Below, piece after piece: positions 1 to 7,162 of a DNA stretch of 14,173 nucleotides. The stretch lies in contig CALHAO010000205.1 in the NCBI GenBank assembly GCA_937931765.1, forward strand, positions 1-14,173, in the 5' to 3' direction. A program made the translations under genes and the position numbers. The stretch comes from an uncultured Thiotrichaceae bacterium (GTDB lineage Bacteria > Pseudomonadota > Gammaproteobacteria > Thiotrichales > Thiotrichaceae). How positions within the stretch are numbered: the first letter of the stretch is position 1; each line of letters opens with the position of its first letter. A model generated the notes under the pieces. It worked only from the letters and a program-made list of their open reading frames with translations. It had not been told where the DNA came from and did no database searches.

Positions 1-65
1 TTCTTCGCAAAGCGCTCAGCGTTTTCGATCAACAACCGGGGAAATGTATCGCTCTTGTTATCCAT
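1..65 (-). CDS. N-terminal fragment of probable AMP-dependent acyl-CoA ligase (runs off the window)
   Basis: An open frame starts with ATG at 65 on the minus strand and continues out of the window. It is preceded by GGAGG in a good ribosome-binding position. Only about 21 residues are visible, beginning MDNKSDTFPRLLIENAERFA. A 'TFPxLLxxNAxRF' beginning is typical of long-chain fatty acid-CoA ligases and related AMP-binding synthetases, which activate carboxylic acids as acyl-adenylates before transfer to CoA. No catalytic motif lies inside the window, so the family call rests on the N-terminal pattern alone. The start is well supported; the function is an inference. Confidence 0.5.
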   Translation of the reverse strand, partial: MDNKSDTFPRLLIENAERFAK

Positions 66-79
66 TCAGCCTCCACCTC

Positions 80-96
80 AGTATGGTTAACATACT
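80..96. promoter_or_regulatory. Inverted repeat upstream of the acyl-CoA ligase gene (possible operator)
   Basis: AGTATG-GTTAA-CATACT is a perfect 6-bp inverted repeat with a 5-base centre. It lies 14 bases upstream of the ligase ATG at 65 on the minus strand, overlapping where the leader or promoter should be. Its size and symmetry fit a TetR- or GntR-type operator, but it matches no regulator box I recognise. It is too short, and lacks a T-run, to be a terminator. Confidence 0.3.
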
Positions 97-198
97 TATC
101 CCCTATTATCCTAAACAGGTTAAGGGGAACTGTCCAAGGACTGGGCGGAGTCTTTTGTAAAGGAAGTGTAAAAACCTAAAAACCTTTAGCTCCGGACA

Positions 199-522
199 TT
201 ACTTTTTGTCATACAAACGAGAAGCCAGAGAAGGAGTCGGGCAGGTATAACAACCGTTATGCTTATGTGGCCCATGACCCACCTGATTATGATCGTGCAC
301 ATGTGTCGTCACCACCGGCATATCAGGGCACTCAGTCAACACCACTGCATGCGTATGTGCTTTGCCCGGTATATTCATTACCCAGCCACCGTCATTCAAC
401 TGACCGGGAATTTCAGATCCGGTACTACTGCCAGTGGTGCTGCAAGCTGTAGCCGATACCGCTAAACAGAATAAGCTAAATGTGAGTTTTGCCGTTGATA
501 GTGGCAACCTAATCTTTTCCAT
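199..522 (-). CDS. Small histidine-rich lipoprotein, hypothetical
   Basis: This encodes a 107-residue protein of unrecognised family. Residues 1-27 form a lipoprotein signal: a basic start (MEKIR), a hydrophobic stretch, and a lipobox ending S-A-T-A-C with Cys27 as the lipidation site. Ser at +2 predicts outer-membrane sorting. The mature part is short and low in complexity at first (Ser/Thr/Gly), then rich in His: HTH at 56-58, H-x-H-x-H at 74-78, His83, and HKH at 86-88, followed by a CxxC at 91-94. This pattern suggests binding of a transition metal such as Zn, Cu or Ni, which is an inference. The start at 522 is chosen because GGAA lies 8 bases upstream. A start 12 codons earlier (558) has GAGG 4 bases upstream and would give an unusually long signal n-region, but cannot be excluded. 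Confidence 0.7.
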   Translation of the reverse strand: MEKIRLPLSTAKLTFSLFCLAVSATACSTTGSSTGSEIPGQLNDGGWVMNIPGKAHTHAVVLTECPDMPVVTTHVHDHNQVGHGPHKHNGCYTCPTPSLASRLYDKK

Positions 523-618
523 GATGCATTTTCCAATTTTATCGTTATGAGTGGACATTTTGCCTCAGCTTTTTACCTAAGTATCAAGACCCAAATGATC
601 ATAGACCTTTTTTTTAAC

Positions 619-647
619 TTGGCGTTAGATTTAAGAAGTTAGATACT
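619..647 (+). promoter_or_regulatory. Probable sigma70 promoter of the hybrid kinase operon
   Basis: TTGGCG at 619-624 and GATACT at 642-647 are separated by exactly 17 bases, each hexamer matching 4 of 6 consensus positions. Transcription would be expected to begin around 653-655, at or next to the ATG at 655. No Shine-Dalgarno is visible before that ATG. Confidence 0.45.
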
Positions 648-654
648 AAGTGTT

Positions 655-2604
655 ATGAATGAACTTACTCCTGAACAGAATGACCTCAAACAGCGCAGCT
701 TCTGGTTATTAGATGCCCTGAACCATCTTGATCAGGGTATTTCTGTCTTCGATCCTAATTTACGCATGGTCGCCTGGAATGAACGCATGATGGAGTTGCT
801 GGAATTCCCTACCGGGCTAATGGTGCCCAACCAGCATATCGAAGCTTTCTTTCGCTTCAACGCTGAACGGGGTGAATACGGTGAAGGTGACATAGACACA
901 CTGGTCGCAGAACGTGTTGCACTGGCTACTAATTTTGAATCACATGTTTTTGAGCGCCGTCGTCCGGATGGCACCATTATCGAGATTCGTGGTAATCCAA
1001 TGGATAATGGTGGGTTTGTCACTACTTATACCGATATAACCGAACAGCGTCTCAACGAGGCCCGGCTTGAACAACGAGTGATAAAACGTACAGAAGCCCT
1101 GCACAAAAGCGAGTTATGGATTCGTCAGATTGCGGATGCGGTTCCGGCACTGATTGCGTATGTGGACAAAGATAATCGCTATCAGTTTATTAATAATATG
1201 CACCAGGAATGGTTCGGATTAAATCGTGAGCAGCTGCTGGGCACCTCTATATTTGATCTGGTAGAAGTCCGCAACCTAAAACAATTCCGCAGGGATATAG
1301 CCAATGTATTGCAAGGACAGGAAGTACAATCTGAGTACCGCCTGGGTCGTAAAGGTCACAGCCCGCTGGATGTCTCGATTTCATTCATCCCTCACTTTGA
1401 TGATCAACAACAGATGTTGGGCTACTTTTTCCTCGGACAGGATCTGACGGAGTACAAGCAGACTCAGCGTGAGTTGATTGAATCGCAAAAAATGCAGGCA
1501 CTCGGGCGGCTGACCGGCGGTATTGCGCATGACTTTAATAACCTACTCACCATTATCCTTGGCAACCTGAATTTTCTGGAAGATTTCAACGCAGACAATG
1601 TCGATTTTGAAGAATTAGACGAGGTGGTTGATTGCTGTCAGCAGGCAGCCAGACGCGGCAGTGAATTAATCCAGCGCATGCTGACCTTTTCACGCAGACA
1701 ACCACTCAAACCTGAAGCCAGTGACCTGAATACACTGGTGGCAGACTTTACCAGTCTATTAAGCCGGACATTAGGTGAAACAGTACACATTGAACATCAG
1801 CTTGATGCAGACTTGCCACCTATCTGTATTGACCGGAACCAGATGGAAACCTGCCTGCTTAACCTGACACTGAATGCCCGCGACGCGATGCCTAAGGGCG
1901 GGCGGGTACTGATTAAGACTTGCCGGTATCACAAGCCCGAACAGCACCCGGCTTTTACTGACATTCCCGCAGGCGATTACATCATGCTCAGCGTCAGGGA
2001 TGAAGGCGAAGGCATGAGTGCTGAAACTATCAGTCGGGCCTTTGAGCCGTTTTATACCACCAAACCAGCGGGCGTTGGCACTGGGCTAGGCTTAAGTATG
2101 GTCTATGGTTTTGTTAAACAATCAGAAGGCGATATCGACATTCGGTCACGCAGAAATGAAGGCACTACTATCCGCTTAATTTTTCCGGTCAAACAAACCG
2201 CCCTACCCCAAACGAAGAAAAAACCGGAACGGCCCGAACAAAGTGAGCAATCCGCGCATATTCTGTTGGTGGAAGATGATGTCGGTGTGCGCAGCTTTGC
2301 CCGCCGCAGCCTGCAAAAAATGGGTTATAACGTCGATTTAGCGGAAAATGGTGATGAAGCCGTGGAAAAACTGGCGGCTGGTACAGATTATGATTTAGTG
2401 TTAACCGATATAATTATGCCGGGTACGGTCAACGGCCTGGAGCTTTACTCACGGATAAATGCGGACTATCCTGACATCAAAGTATTGTGCATGACAGGCT
2501 ACAGCGAGCAAGTCGATGATGTACTCAGCGACAAGCACCTGTTGCGCAAACCCTTCCAGGGTGAGCAGCTTGCCTCAAAACTACAGGAGTTGTTAAAGAC
2601 GTAA
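655..2604 (+). CDS. PAS-containing hybrid sensor histidine kinase with C-terminal receiver
   Basis: This is a 649-residue soluble hybrid kinase with no transmembrane segment, so it probably senses a cytoplasmic signal. Residues 15-130 form a PAS-7-type domain (QGISVFD, RMVAWNE, then GFVTTYTDIT at its end) of the kind found in NahK/ErcS-type kinases. A short coiled linker (130-150) leads to a second PAS domain at about 152-268. The dimerisation/phosphoacceptor helix has the HDFNNLL motif with His292. The ATPase domain shows the N-box (Asn407 in NARDAM), the G1 box DEGEG (449-453), the F-box FEPFYTTK and the G2 box GTGLGLS. The receiver (534-649) has acidic residues Glu540-Asp542, phospho-acceptor Asp585, Thr614 and Lys632, so all key residues are present. 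There is no Hpt domain. The gene is followed after one base by an OmpR-type regulator, its likely partner. No ribosome-binding site is evident. Confidence 0.93.
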   Translation: MNELTPEQNDLKQRSFWLLDALNHLDQGISVFDPNLRMVAWNERMMELLEFPTGLMVPNQHIEAFFRFNAERGEYGEGDIDTLVAERVALATNFESHVFERRRPDGTIIEIRGNPMDNGGFVTTYTDITEQRLNEARLEQRVIKRTEALHKSELWIRQIADAVPALIAYVDKDNRYQFINNMHQEWFGLNREQLLGTSIFDLVEVRNLKQFRRDIANVLQGQEVQSEYRLGRKGHSPLDVSISFIPHFDDQQQMLGYFFLGQDLTEYKQTQRELIESQKMQALGRLTGGIAHDFNNLLTIILGNLNFLEDFNADNVDFEELDEVVDCCQQAARRGSELIQRMLTFSRRQPLKPEASDLNTLVADFTSLLSRTLGETVHIEHQLDADLPPICIDRNQMETCLLNLTLNARDAMPKGGRVLIKTCRYHKPEQHPAFTDIPAGDYIMLSVRDEGEGMSAETISRAFEPFYTTKPAGVGTGLGLSMVYGFVKQSEGDIDIRSRRNEGTTIRLIFPVKQTALPQTKKKPERPEQSEQSAHILLVEDDVGVRSFARRSLQKMGYNVDLAENGDEAVEKLAAGTDYDLVLTDIIMPGTVNGLELYSRINADYPDIKVLCMTGYSEQVDDVLSDKHLLRKPFQGEQLASKLQELLKT

Positions 2605-2605
2605 T

Positions 2606-3337
2606 ATGCCGGAATTTGCCTGCCAGATCCTGATTGTTGATGATGAAGTCGCTATCCAGTCGATGGTTAAACGCTATTTCGAGAAGCGCGGCGCGACCGT
2701 GTATTGCGCCGGTTCGGGTGATGAAATGCACCAGATATTGCAACAACAGTCGATTCAACTGGTCTTTCTTGATGTGCACCTTCCCGGTAAAAATGGTTTT
2801 GAACTGTTGCATGAGATAAAACAAGGCTACTCAGCCGGTATTATTATGCTGACTTCACGCAATGAGCTAGATGACCGGATCGCGGGGCTGGAAGCAGGCG
2901 CGGATGATTATGTGCCGAAACCCTTTGAGGTCAGTGAATTACTGGCACGGTCTAATGCTGTGATACGCCGGTTGGGCGAAAGCGAAGAATCGCCACCACC
3001 CAGCCCGGAAACCGACCAATACCACTTTGCCGGTTACAGCTTGGATTGTAAGGTGCGGCAGTTGCACAACGCTGAACAACAACTCGTCGATCTTTCACCA
3101 GCGGAGTTTGACCTGTTGAAAGTATTTGTGAAACACCCTGAGACGGTGCTCAGTCGTGATTATCTGATGCAACAAACCCGTGGGCGTGATGCCGGGCCGC
3201 ATGACCGGGCTATTGATGTCAGGGTTGGGCAGCTACGTAAAAAACTACCAATAGTAGAGGCCAAGCAGCCATTGTTCAAAACTATTCGTGGCGGTGGCTA
3301 TATGCTGACCGAACCGGTCACTCGTCAGTCAAATTAA
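2606..3337 (+). CDS. OmpR/PhoB-family response regulator
   Basis: This is a 243-residue DNA-binding response regulator. The receiver domain (7-120) has Asp12-Asp13, phospho-acceptor Asp56 (FLDVHLPG), Thr83 and Lys105 (PKPF), so it should be phosphorylatable. A proline-rich linker at about 126-133 leads to a winged-helix effector domain (about 137-237) with LSPAEFDLL, the recognition-helix region DRAIDVRVGQLRKKL and the wing hairpin FKTIRGGGYML. It most likely acts as a dimeric transcription factor controlled by the upstream hybrid kinase: the kinase stop and this ATG are one base apart (TAA-T-ATG) and there is no well-spaced Shine-Dalgarno, which points to translational coupling. Its target genes cannot be told from the window. 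The stop is followed by about 95 bases before the next promoter. Confidence 0.93.
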   Translation: MPEFACQILIVDDEVAIQSMVKRYFEKRGATVYCAGSGDEMHQILQQQSIQLVFLDVHLPGKNGFELLHEIKQGYSAGIIMLTSRNELDDRIAGLEAGADDYVPKPFEVSELLARSNAVIRRLGESEESPPPSPETDQYHFAGYSLDCKVRQLHNAEQQLVDLSPAEFDLLKVFVKHPETVLSRDYLMQQTRGRDAGPHDRAIDVRVGQLRKKLPIVEAKQPLFKTIRGGGYMLTEPVTRQSN

Positions 3338-3431
3338 ATCGACTATCGGCAGGATTTGGCCACAGAACAGTCGCTTGTTAGCTAAGATGAAATAATATGC
3401 AAAAAAGTATGAAAAAAAACGCGCTGAGCTG

Positions 3432-3460
3432 TTGACGTAGCCTCAGGTTGCCATTAATAT
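3432..3460 (+). promoter_or_regulatory. Sigma70 promoter of tRNA-Asn
   Basis: TTGACG at 3432-3437 and TAATAT at 3455-3460 are separated by 17 bases. The next bases (TTGCGCC) make a GC-rich discriminator, as is usual for stringently controlled stable-RNA promoters. Transcription would begin near 3467, about 10 bases before the mature tRNA. Confidence 0.8.
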
Positions 3461-3477
3461 TTGCGCCTCTTAACAGT

Positions 3478-3553
3478 TCCCCAATAGCTCAGTTGGTAGA
3501 GCAGTTGACTGTTAATCAATTGGTCGGAGGTTCAAGTCCTTCTTGGGGAGCCA
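3478..3553 (+). tRNA. tRNA-Asn (GTT)
   Basis: This is a 76-base tRNA with CCA encoded at 3551-3553. The acceptor stem TCCCCAA/TTGGGGA (3478-3484 with 3543-3549) is fully paired and the discriminator is G. The D arm has GCTC/GAGC. The anticodon stem GTTGA/TCAAT encloses the loop CTGTTAA, giving anticodon GTT, which reads AAC and AAU. The T arm is GGAGG-TTCAAGT-CCTTC with one G-T pair. It stands alone, with its own promoter and terminator. Confidence 0.97.
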
Positions 3554-3560
3554 AAATACT

Positions 3561-3596
3561 AAAGCCTTGTAGCGTTTTTCGTTACAGGGCTTTTTT
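3561..3596 (+). terminator. Rho-independent terminator of tRNA-Asn
   Basis: A stem of about 14 bp (3561-3574 with 3580-3593, including two G-T wobble pairs) closes a TTTTT loop and runs into a T-tract at 3591-3596. It begins 8 bases after the tRNA CCA. Confidence 0.9.
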
Positions 3597-3969
3597 AATT
3601 GCCCTATAGAATCAGCAAGTTAGAGTTAAATCTGCCCCCAATCTGACTTACTGCTTTTTTCGTTCTAGGGGTAGATTAGATTTTCTAGAGGGTAAATTTT
3701 CACCCGTCTGGTTTATGCGCCGCTGTTTTGGTGTTGTAGCATTCCCACCTTTCTTCACTTCTATGACCTGCTATGTAAGGCCTGCTTATTTACTTGACTG
3801 CTCAAATAAATAAAGCTCGCGATCAAAAATCCGCAAACCTTTGTTTTACAGGGCGCACCCAGAAGAATGAATCCAATCCAAATAGTGCGCATTCCAGGAG
3901 ATCAACAGTACTCTTCTCGCTTGCAGCTTGTATTCGCCACCATCATCCCGTAGTTTTACAGTTTTATTT
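3597..3969. other. Intergenic stretch without a recognisable gene
   Basis: About 370 bases lie between the tRNA terminator and the promoter of the binding-protein gene. I see no start codon with a ribosome-binding site leading to a convincing protein on either strand. The only structure that stands out is the inverted repeat at 3629-3677. The length, and the position downstream of a tRNA gene, would suit a decayed mobile or integrated element, but no direct repeat of the tRNA 3' end was seen by eye. Confidence 0.5.
3629..3677. repeat. Imperfect inverted repeat, possible REP/MITE remnant
   Basis: AATCTGCCCC (3629-3638) and GGGGTAGATT (3668-3677) pair over 10 positions with one G-T wobble, around a 29-base centre that contains a T-run. 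It resembles the AATCTGACCCC-type palindromes seen around REP-associated transposases in gammaproteobacteria; that link is from memory and is tentative. It could also fold as a hairpin in RNA, but it lacks a terminator T-tract after the second arm. Confidence 0.35.
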
Positions 3970-3998
3970 TTGAAGCTATAAATACTTCCCCATATAAT
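3970..3998 (+). promoter_or_regulatory. Sigma70 promoter of the binding protein-diguanylate cyclase operon
   Basis: TTGAAG at 3970-3975 and a perfect TATAAT at 3993-3998 are separated by 17 bases. The predicted transcript starts near 4005, leaving a leader of about 32 bases with GGAGG at 4020-4024, 12 bases before the ATG. Confidence 0.7.
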
Positions 3999-4036
3999 TT
4001 TAACAGTGCTCAGCTTGATGGAGGCATACTATACTG

Positions 4037-4879
4037 ATGAAAGAAAAAACGAGTTCCACACTAATAGTATTATTTATTCTGTTCTTTTCAGCCTGCAGCA
4101 GCGCTGAAGACCAGCAAAGTACCGACCAAGTTCTTAAGGTGGGCATTGTTCCTCAGTTTTCCTCTGAACGCATCAATACAATCTGGGAACCTATCCTTAA
4201 AGCAGTCACTGATAAAACCGGTATCCAACTGCAGCTGGACAATTCAACAGACATACCCAGCTTTGAAAAGCGCTTCAACGCCGGTGAATTTGATATTGCT
4301 TACATGAATCCCTACCACGCAATAGTTGCACATACCGCAGCCGGTTATGAACCAATACTACGGGATGTAGGGCGCACTCTGTACGGCATTATAGTGGTAA
4401 AAAAAGACAGTCCATTGGAAACCATAGAAGACCTGGATGGTAAGAAGGTAGCTTTCCCGGCACCTAACGCGCTTGGTGCAGCGCTGATTCCAAGGACAGA
4501 GTTTGCACGCAAGTACAACATCAAAGTCGAAGAAATATACGTCAGCAGCCATTCCTCGGTTTACCTTAACGTCGTGCTGGGACTGGCACAGGCCGGAGGT
4601 GGTGTACAAAAAACCCTCCAACAACAAAGTAAAGAAATTCGTAGCCAGCTGAGAATCATTAATAAAACCGTAGAAGTACCACCACATCCAATTGTGGCAC
4701 ACCTCCGGGTTGCACCGGAAATCGTAGATAAACTCACAGACGCTTTTCTCGAACTGGGGGAAACCGTTGATGGAAGAGAAATGTTAGGGAAAATCCCCAT
4801 TAAAGTTATCGGCAGCACTGAGCTACAAGATTATGACTTATTACGTGAGATGGGCCTGGAAGACTTTTACGTTCAGTAA
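4037..4879 (+). CDS. PhnD-like periplasmic binding lipoprotein, likely sensor partner of a diguanylate cyclase
   Basis: This 280-residue protein is of the phosphate/phosphite/phosphonate-binding (PhnD/TctC-like type 2) family. Residues 1-20 are a lipoprotein signal with lipobox FSAC, Cys20 being the lipid site; +2 is Ser. The binding-protein fold follows: LKVGIVPQFSSE (33-44), FDIAYMNPYHAIVAH (85-99, a ligand-pocket segment typical of the family), EDLDGKKVAFPAPNA (131-145) and the hinge/second-lobe segment around SSVYLNVVLGLAQAGGGV (173-190). Family members bind oxyanions or phosphonates; the ligand here is unknown. There is no permease or ATPase gene nearby. Instead the stop is 5 bases from a membrane diguanylate cyclase, so it most likely presents a ligand-dependent signal to that enzyme, as NspS does for MbaA in Vibrio. 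The role is inferred; the family assignment is firm. Confidence 0.88.
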   Translation: MKEKTSSTLIVLFILFFSACSSAEDQQSTDQVLKVGIVPQFSSERINTIWEPILKAVTDKTGIQLQLDNSTDIPSFEKRFNAGEFDIAYMNPYHAIVAHTAAGYEPILRDVGRTLYGIIVVKKDSPLETIEDLDGKKVAFPAPNALGAALIPRTEFARKYNIKVEEIYVSSHSSVYLNVVLGLAQAGGGVQKTLQQQSKEIRSQLRIINKTVEVPPHPIVAHLRVAPEIVDKLTDAFLELGETVDGREMLGKIPIKVIGSTELQDYDLLREMGLEDFYVQ

Positions 4880-4884
4880 ACGCC

Positions 4885-7053
4885 ATGATGACTCTACGTT
4901 TTAAACTATTGTTCCCTTTGTTTCTGCTATTGACCGTTGCGTTTATGTACAGCAACTATTTTGTCATACCCAGTTACGTACAACTCATCGAAAGCAGCAA
5001 GATTGAAGAGGAAGAGTCGTATATTGACCTTCTGTCCAGAGCCATTCTGCCCGATTTACTGGAAAGTGATCTGGCCAATATGTACGACACCCTGAATAAA
5101 GTGCTGAGCCAGCGCAAACACTGGTATTCACTCTATCTTTATAACCCGGAAGGTATCCGTATATACCCACTTGAAGAACGTTACCTCCCCAAAAATATTC
5201 CTCTTGACCCTTTACAGAAAGAAGTTGTTTTCAACGGTACAAACTACGCCACCGTACGTTTAATGTTGGACATTGATGCCACCACCAATCAGAAAATTAA
5301 CTTTATCCAAAACATAAAGTACTATGTTCTGCTAATGCTGATATTCACTTTTCTGTTTACGCTATTACTGTTAGAAAATTTTGTCAGCAAGCCACTGAAT
5401 TACCTCACCAATCTCGCTAACAAGATTACCAAAGGCAATTACAGCGCCCGGGTTAAAACTGTAAGCAGAGACGAAGTCGGACTGCTGGGTAATGCACTGG
5501 AAACCATGCGCCAAAGCCTCAATGAGCGGGCACAGGCAATAGACTATTACACCCGCATTCAGGACACCATCAGACTGGTACAAAGTAAGTTCATCTCAGA
5601 ACATGAACAACGCCATGTCGTCTTTCTCGAACTACAAAGGCATATTCTGCTACTAACAGGTTGCGAAGACGGGTTTATCGGTGAATTATTACATGACGAC
5701 AATGACCAGCCCTATCTGCAACCTTATTTTCTCAATAAAGTACTGCGCATCTCATCAGAAAAAGCAATGGTATTTAATCATGGCCATACTCCTGAAGCCC
5801 TGTCAGACATGAATTCTCTGTTGGGCAAAATCATCACCAAAGGGCAACCGGTTATTGATAACGGCCCTGTGGTAAAACCAGAACAACTAGGTTTTCCGGT
5901 ATCACCAACACTAGAATGTAAGAACTTTATTGCTCTGCCACTGTACAGTGGTTACAAGTTCGTGGGAGTTTTATGCCTTGTCAACCGTCAGAATGGCTTT
6001 GACCTCTCAATGTACAACGAGCTGGATGTTCTGTTACAGGCGCTGGCACAGTTAATTGTCGCCTACCGTGAACGCCAAAATCTGGTGGGCAGTGAAACCC
6101 GTTTACGTACGGTCATCGAACATTCCGTTGAGGGCATTATTTCCACCAACGAACATGGCATCATCACAGAGTTTAATTCCGCAGCAGAACGTATTTTTGG
6201 TTACAGTCAGGAGCAGATTAAAAGGAGTCATGTTAATACACTGGTACCGTCCGGCTTAATAGATGAATACACCCGAAAATTTACCCTCCAATTCATACAT
6301 ACCCAGGCCAGACAGATTCACATCGAAAGCGAAGCCACCGGGCTTCACCGCAATAGTCAGGAAATACCACTGGAAATTTCAATCTCCCGTGTCATTACCT
6401 CAGAAGGCATCCAGTTCACCGGGATCGTGCGTGATATTACTGAACGTAAACGCAACGCTGAAAAACTGAACCAGGCCTATGCCGACTTACAGGAAGCGCA
6501 TGAGTTACTGGAAGAACAGAATAGACGTGATGCTCTGACCGGACTGGCTAACCGGCGCTTTATGGAAGAAAAACTGCGCTATGAATGGCAGCAGTTGCAT
6601 AAACCCGGAAGAAATGATGCTTATCTGACCATCATGCTCTGCGACATCGACCACTTCAAACTCTATAACGATACTTATGGCCACCCGCAAGGCGATTTGT
6701 GCCTAAAGCAGGTAGCAGGCAGTATCGCCAAAACATTTGCCCGCGACAATGATCTGGTCGTCCGCTATGGCGGCGAAGAGTTTATGATTATTTGCCCCAA
6801 CACCTCACCGGAATCCGCACAAAAATTGGCCGAACAAATGCTCCAACACATACGGGCGATGCGACTAGCACATGAGCAATCAGACTCAGCTGAGTACGTC
6901 ACAATTAGTGTCGGCATTACCGTAGTGCATTCAAGCCAGATAAACGATATTGATCTGGAACAAACTATCCAACGTGCTGATGCGGCATTGTATGAAGCAA
7001 AGCAACTAGGACGCAATCAGGCCGTTTATTTACCGACTATCATCAATGCCTGA
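4885..7053 (+). CDS. Membrane diguanylate cyclase with HAMP, GAF, PAS and GGDEF domains
   Basis: This 722-residue enzyme makes cyclic di-GMP from two GTP at the inner membrane. TM1 spans about 8-28, a periplasmic sensor domain about 29-145, and TM2 146-164. HAMP follows at about 165-217, GAF at about 240-395 and PAS at about 404-520 (ending FTGIVRDITERK). A short coiled coil (523-545) leads to the catalytic domain (about 546-716), starting RRDALTGLANRR. Metal and substrate residues Asp587, Asn595, Asp596 and Asp604 are in place, and the signature is GGEEF (629-633), the active form. The inhibitory I-site RxxD (Arg620-Asp623) lies exactly five residues before it, so product inhibition is expected. 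The gene follows the binding protein after 5 bases and lacks its own clear Shine-Dalgarno, indicating coupling. The periplasmic domain probably receives the signal from that binding protein. There is no EAL domain. Confidence 0.94.
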   Translation: MMTLRFKLLFPLFLLLTVAFMYSNYFVIPSYVQLIESSKIEEEESYIDLLSRAILPDLLESDLANMYDTLNKVLSQRKHWYSLYLYNPEGIRIYPLEERYLPKNIPLDPLQKEVVFNGTNYATVRLMLDIDATTNQKINFIQNIKYYVLLMLIFTFLFTLLLLENFVSKPLNYLTNLANKITKGNYSARVKTVSRDEVGLLGNALETMRQSLNERAQAIDYYTRIQDTIRLVQSKFISEHEQRHVVFLELQRHILLLTGCEDGFIGELLHDDNDQPYLQPYFLNKVLRISSEKAMVFNHGHTPEALSDMNSLLGKIITKGQPVIDNGPVVKPEQLGFPVSPTLECKNFIALPLYSGYKFVGVLCLVNRQNGFDLSMYNELDVLLQALAQLIVAYRERQNLVGSETRLRTVIEHSVEGIISTNEHGIITEFNSAAERIFGYSQEQIKRSHVNTLVPSGLIDEYTRKFTLQFIHTQARQIHIESEATGLHRNSQEIPLEISISRVITSEGIQFTGIVRDITERKRNAEKLNQAYADLQEAHELLEEQNRRDALTGLANRRFMEEKLRYEWQQLHKPGRNDAYLTIMLCDIDHFKLYNDTYGHPQGDLCLKQVAGSIAKTFARDNDLVVRYGGEEFMIICPNTSPESAQKLAEQMLQHIRAMRLAHEQSDSAEYVTISVGITVVHSSQINDIDLEQTIQRADAALYEAKQLGRNQAVYLPTIINA

Positions 7054-7162
7054 AGCTAAGCGTCTGTAATTTTGATATAGTAAAAATATAAAAGGATTTC
7101 ACCCCTTCCCGGGGAATACTTATTACAATATATAACTAGCCAAAAGGGATCAGGGATAGCCC

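Noticed and set aside
259..465. Plus-strand open frames opposite the histidine-rich lipoprotein.
   Set aside because: No ribosome-binding site or protein character; they are antisense shadows of the lipoprotein gene, whose signal peptide and lipobox are clear.
3478..3553. tRNA-Asn as an attachment site for an integrated element.
   Set aside because: No integrase gene and no visible second copy of the tRNA 3' end in the window.
3856..4028. An open frame of about 57 codons on the minus strand inside the intergenic stretch before the binding-protein gene.
   Set aside because: It has no usable start codon or ribosome-binding site, overlaps the promoter at 3970-3998, and a stop-free run of this length is not rare by chance. 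I recognise no family in it.
7098..7118. CCCC/GGGG hairpin between the cyclase and the degenerate GGDEF gene as a terminator.
   Set aside because: The stem is only about 4 bp and is not followed by a T-tract.
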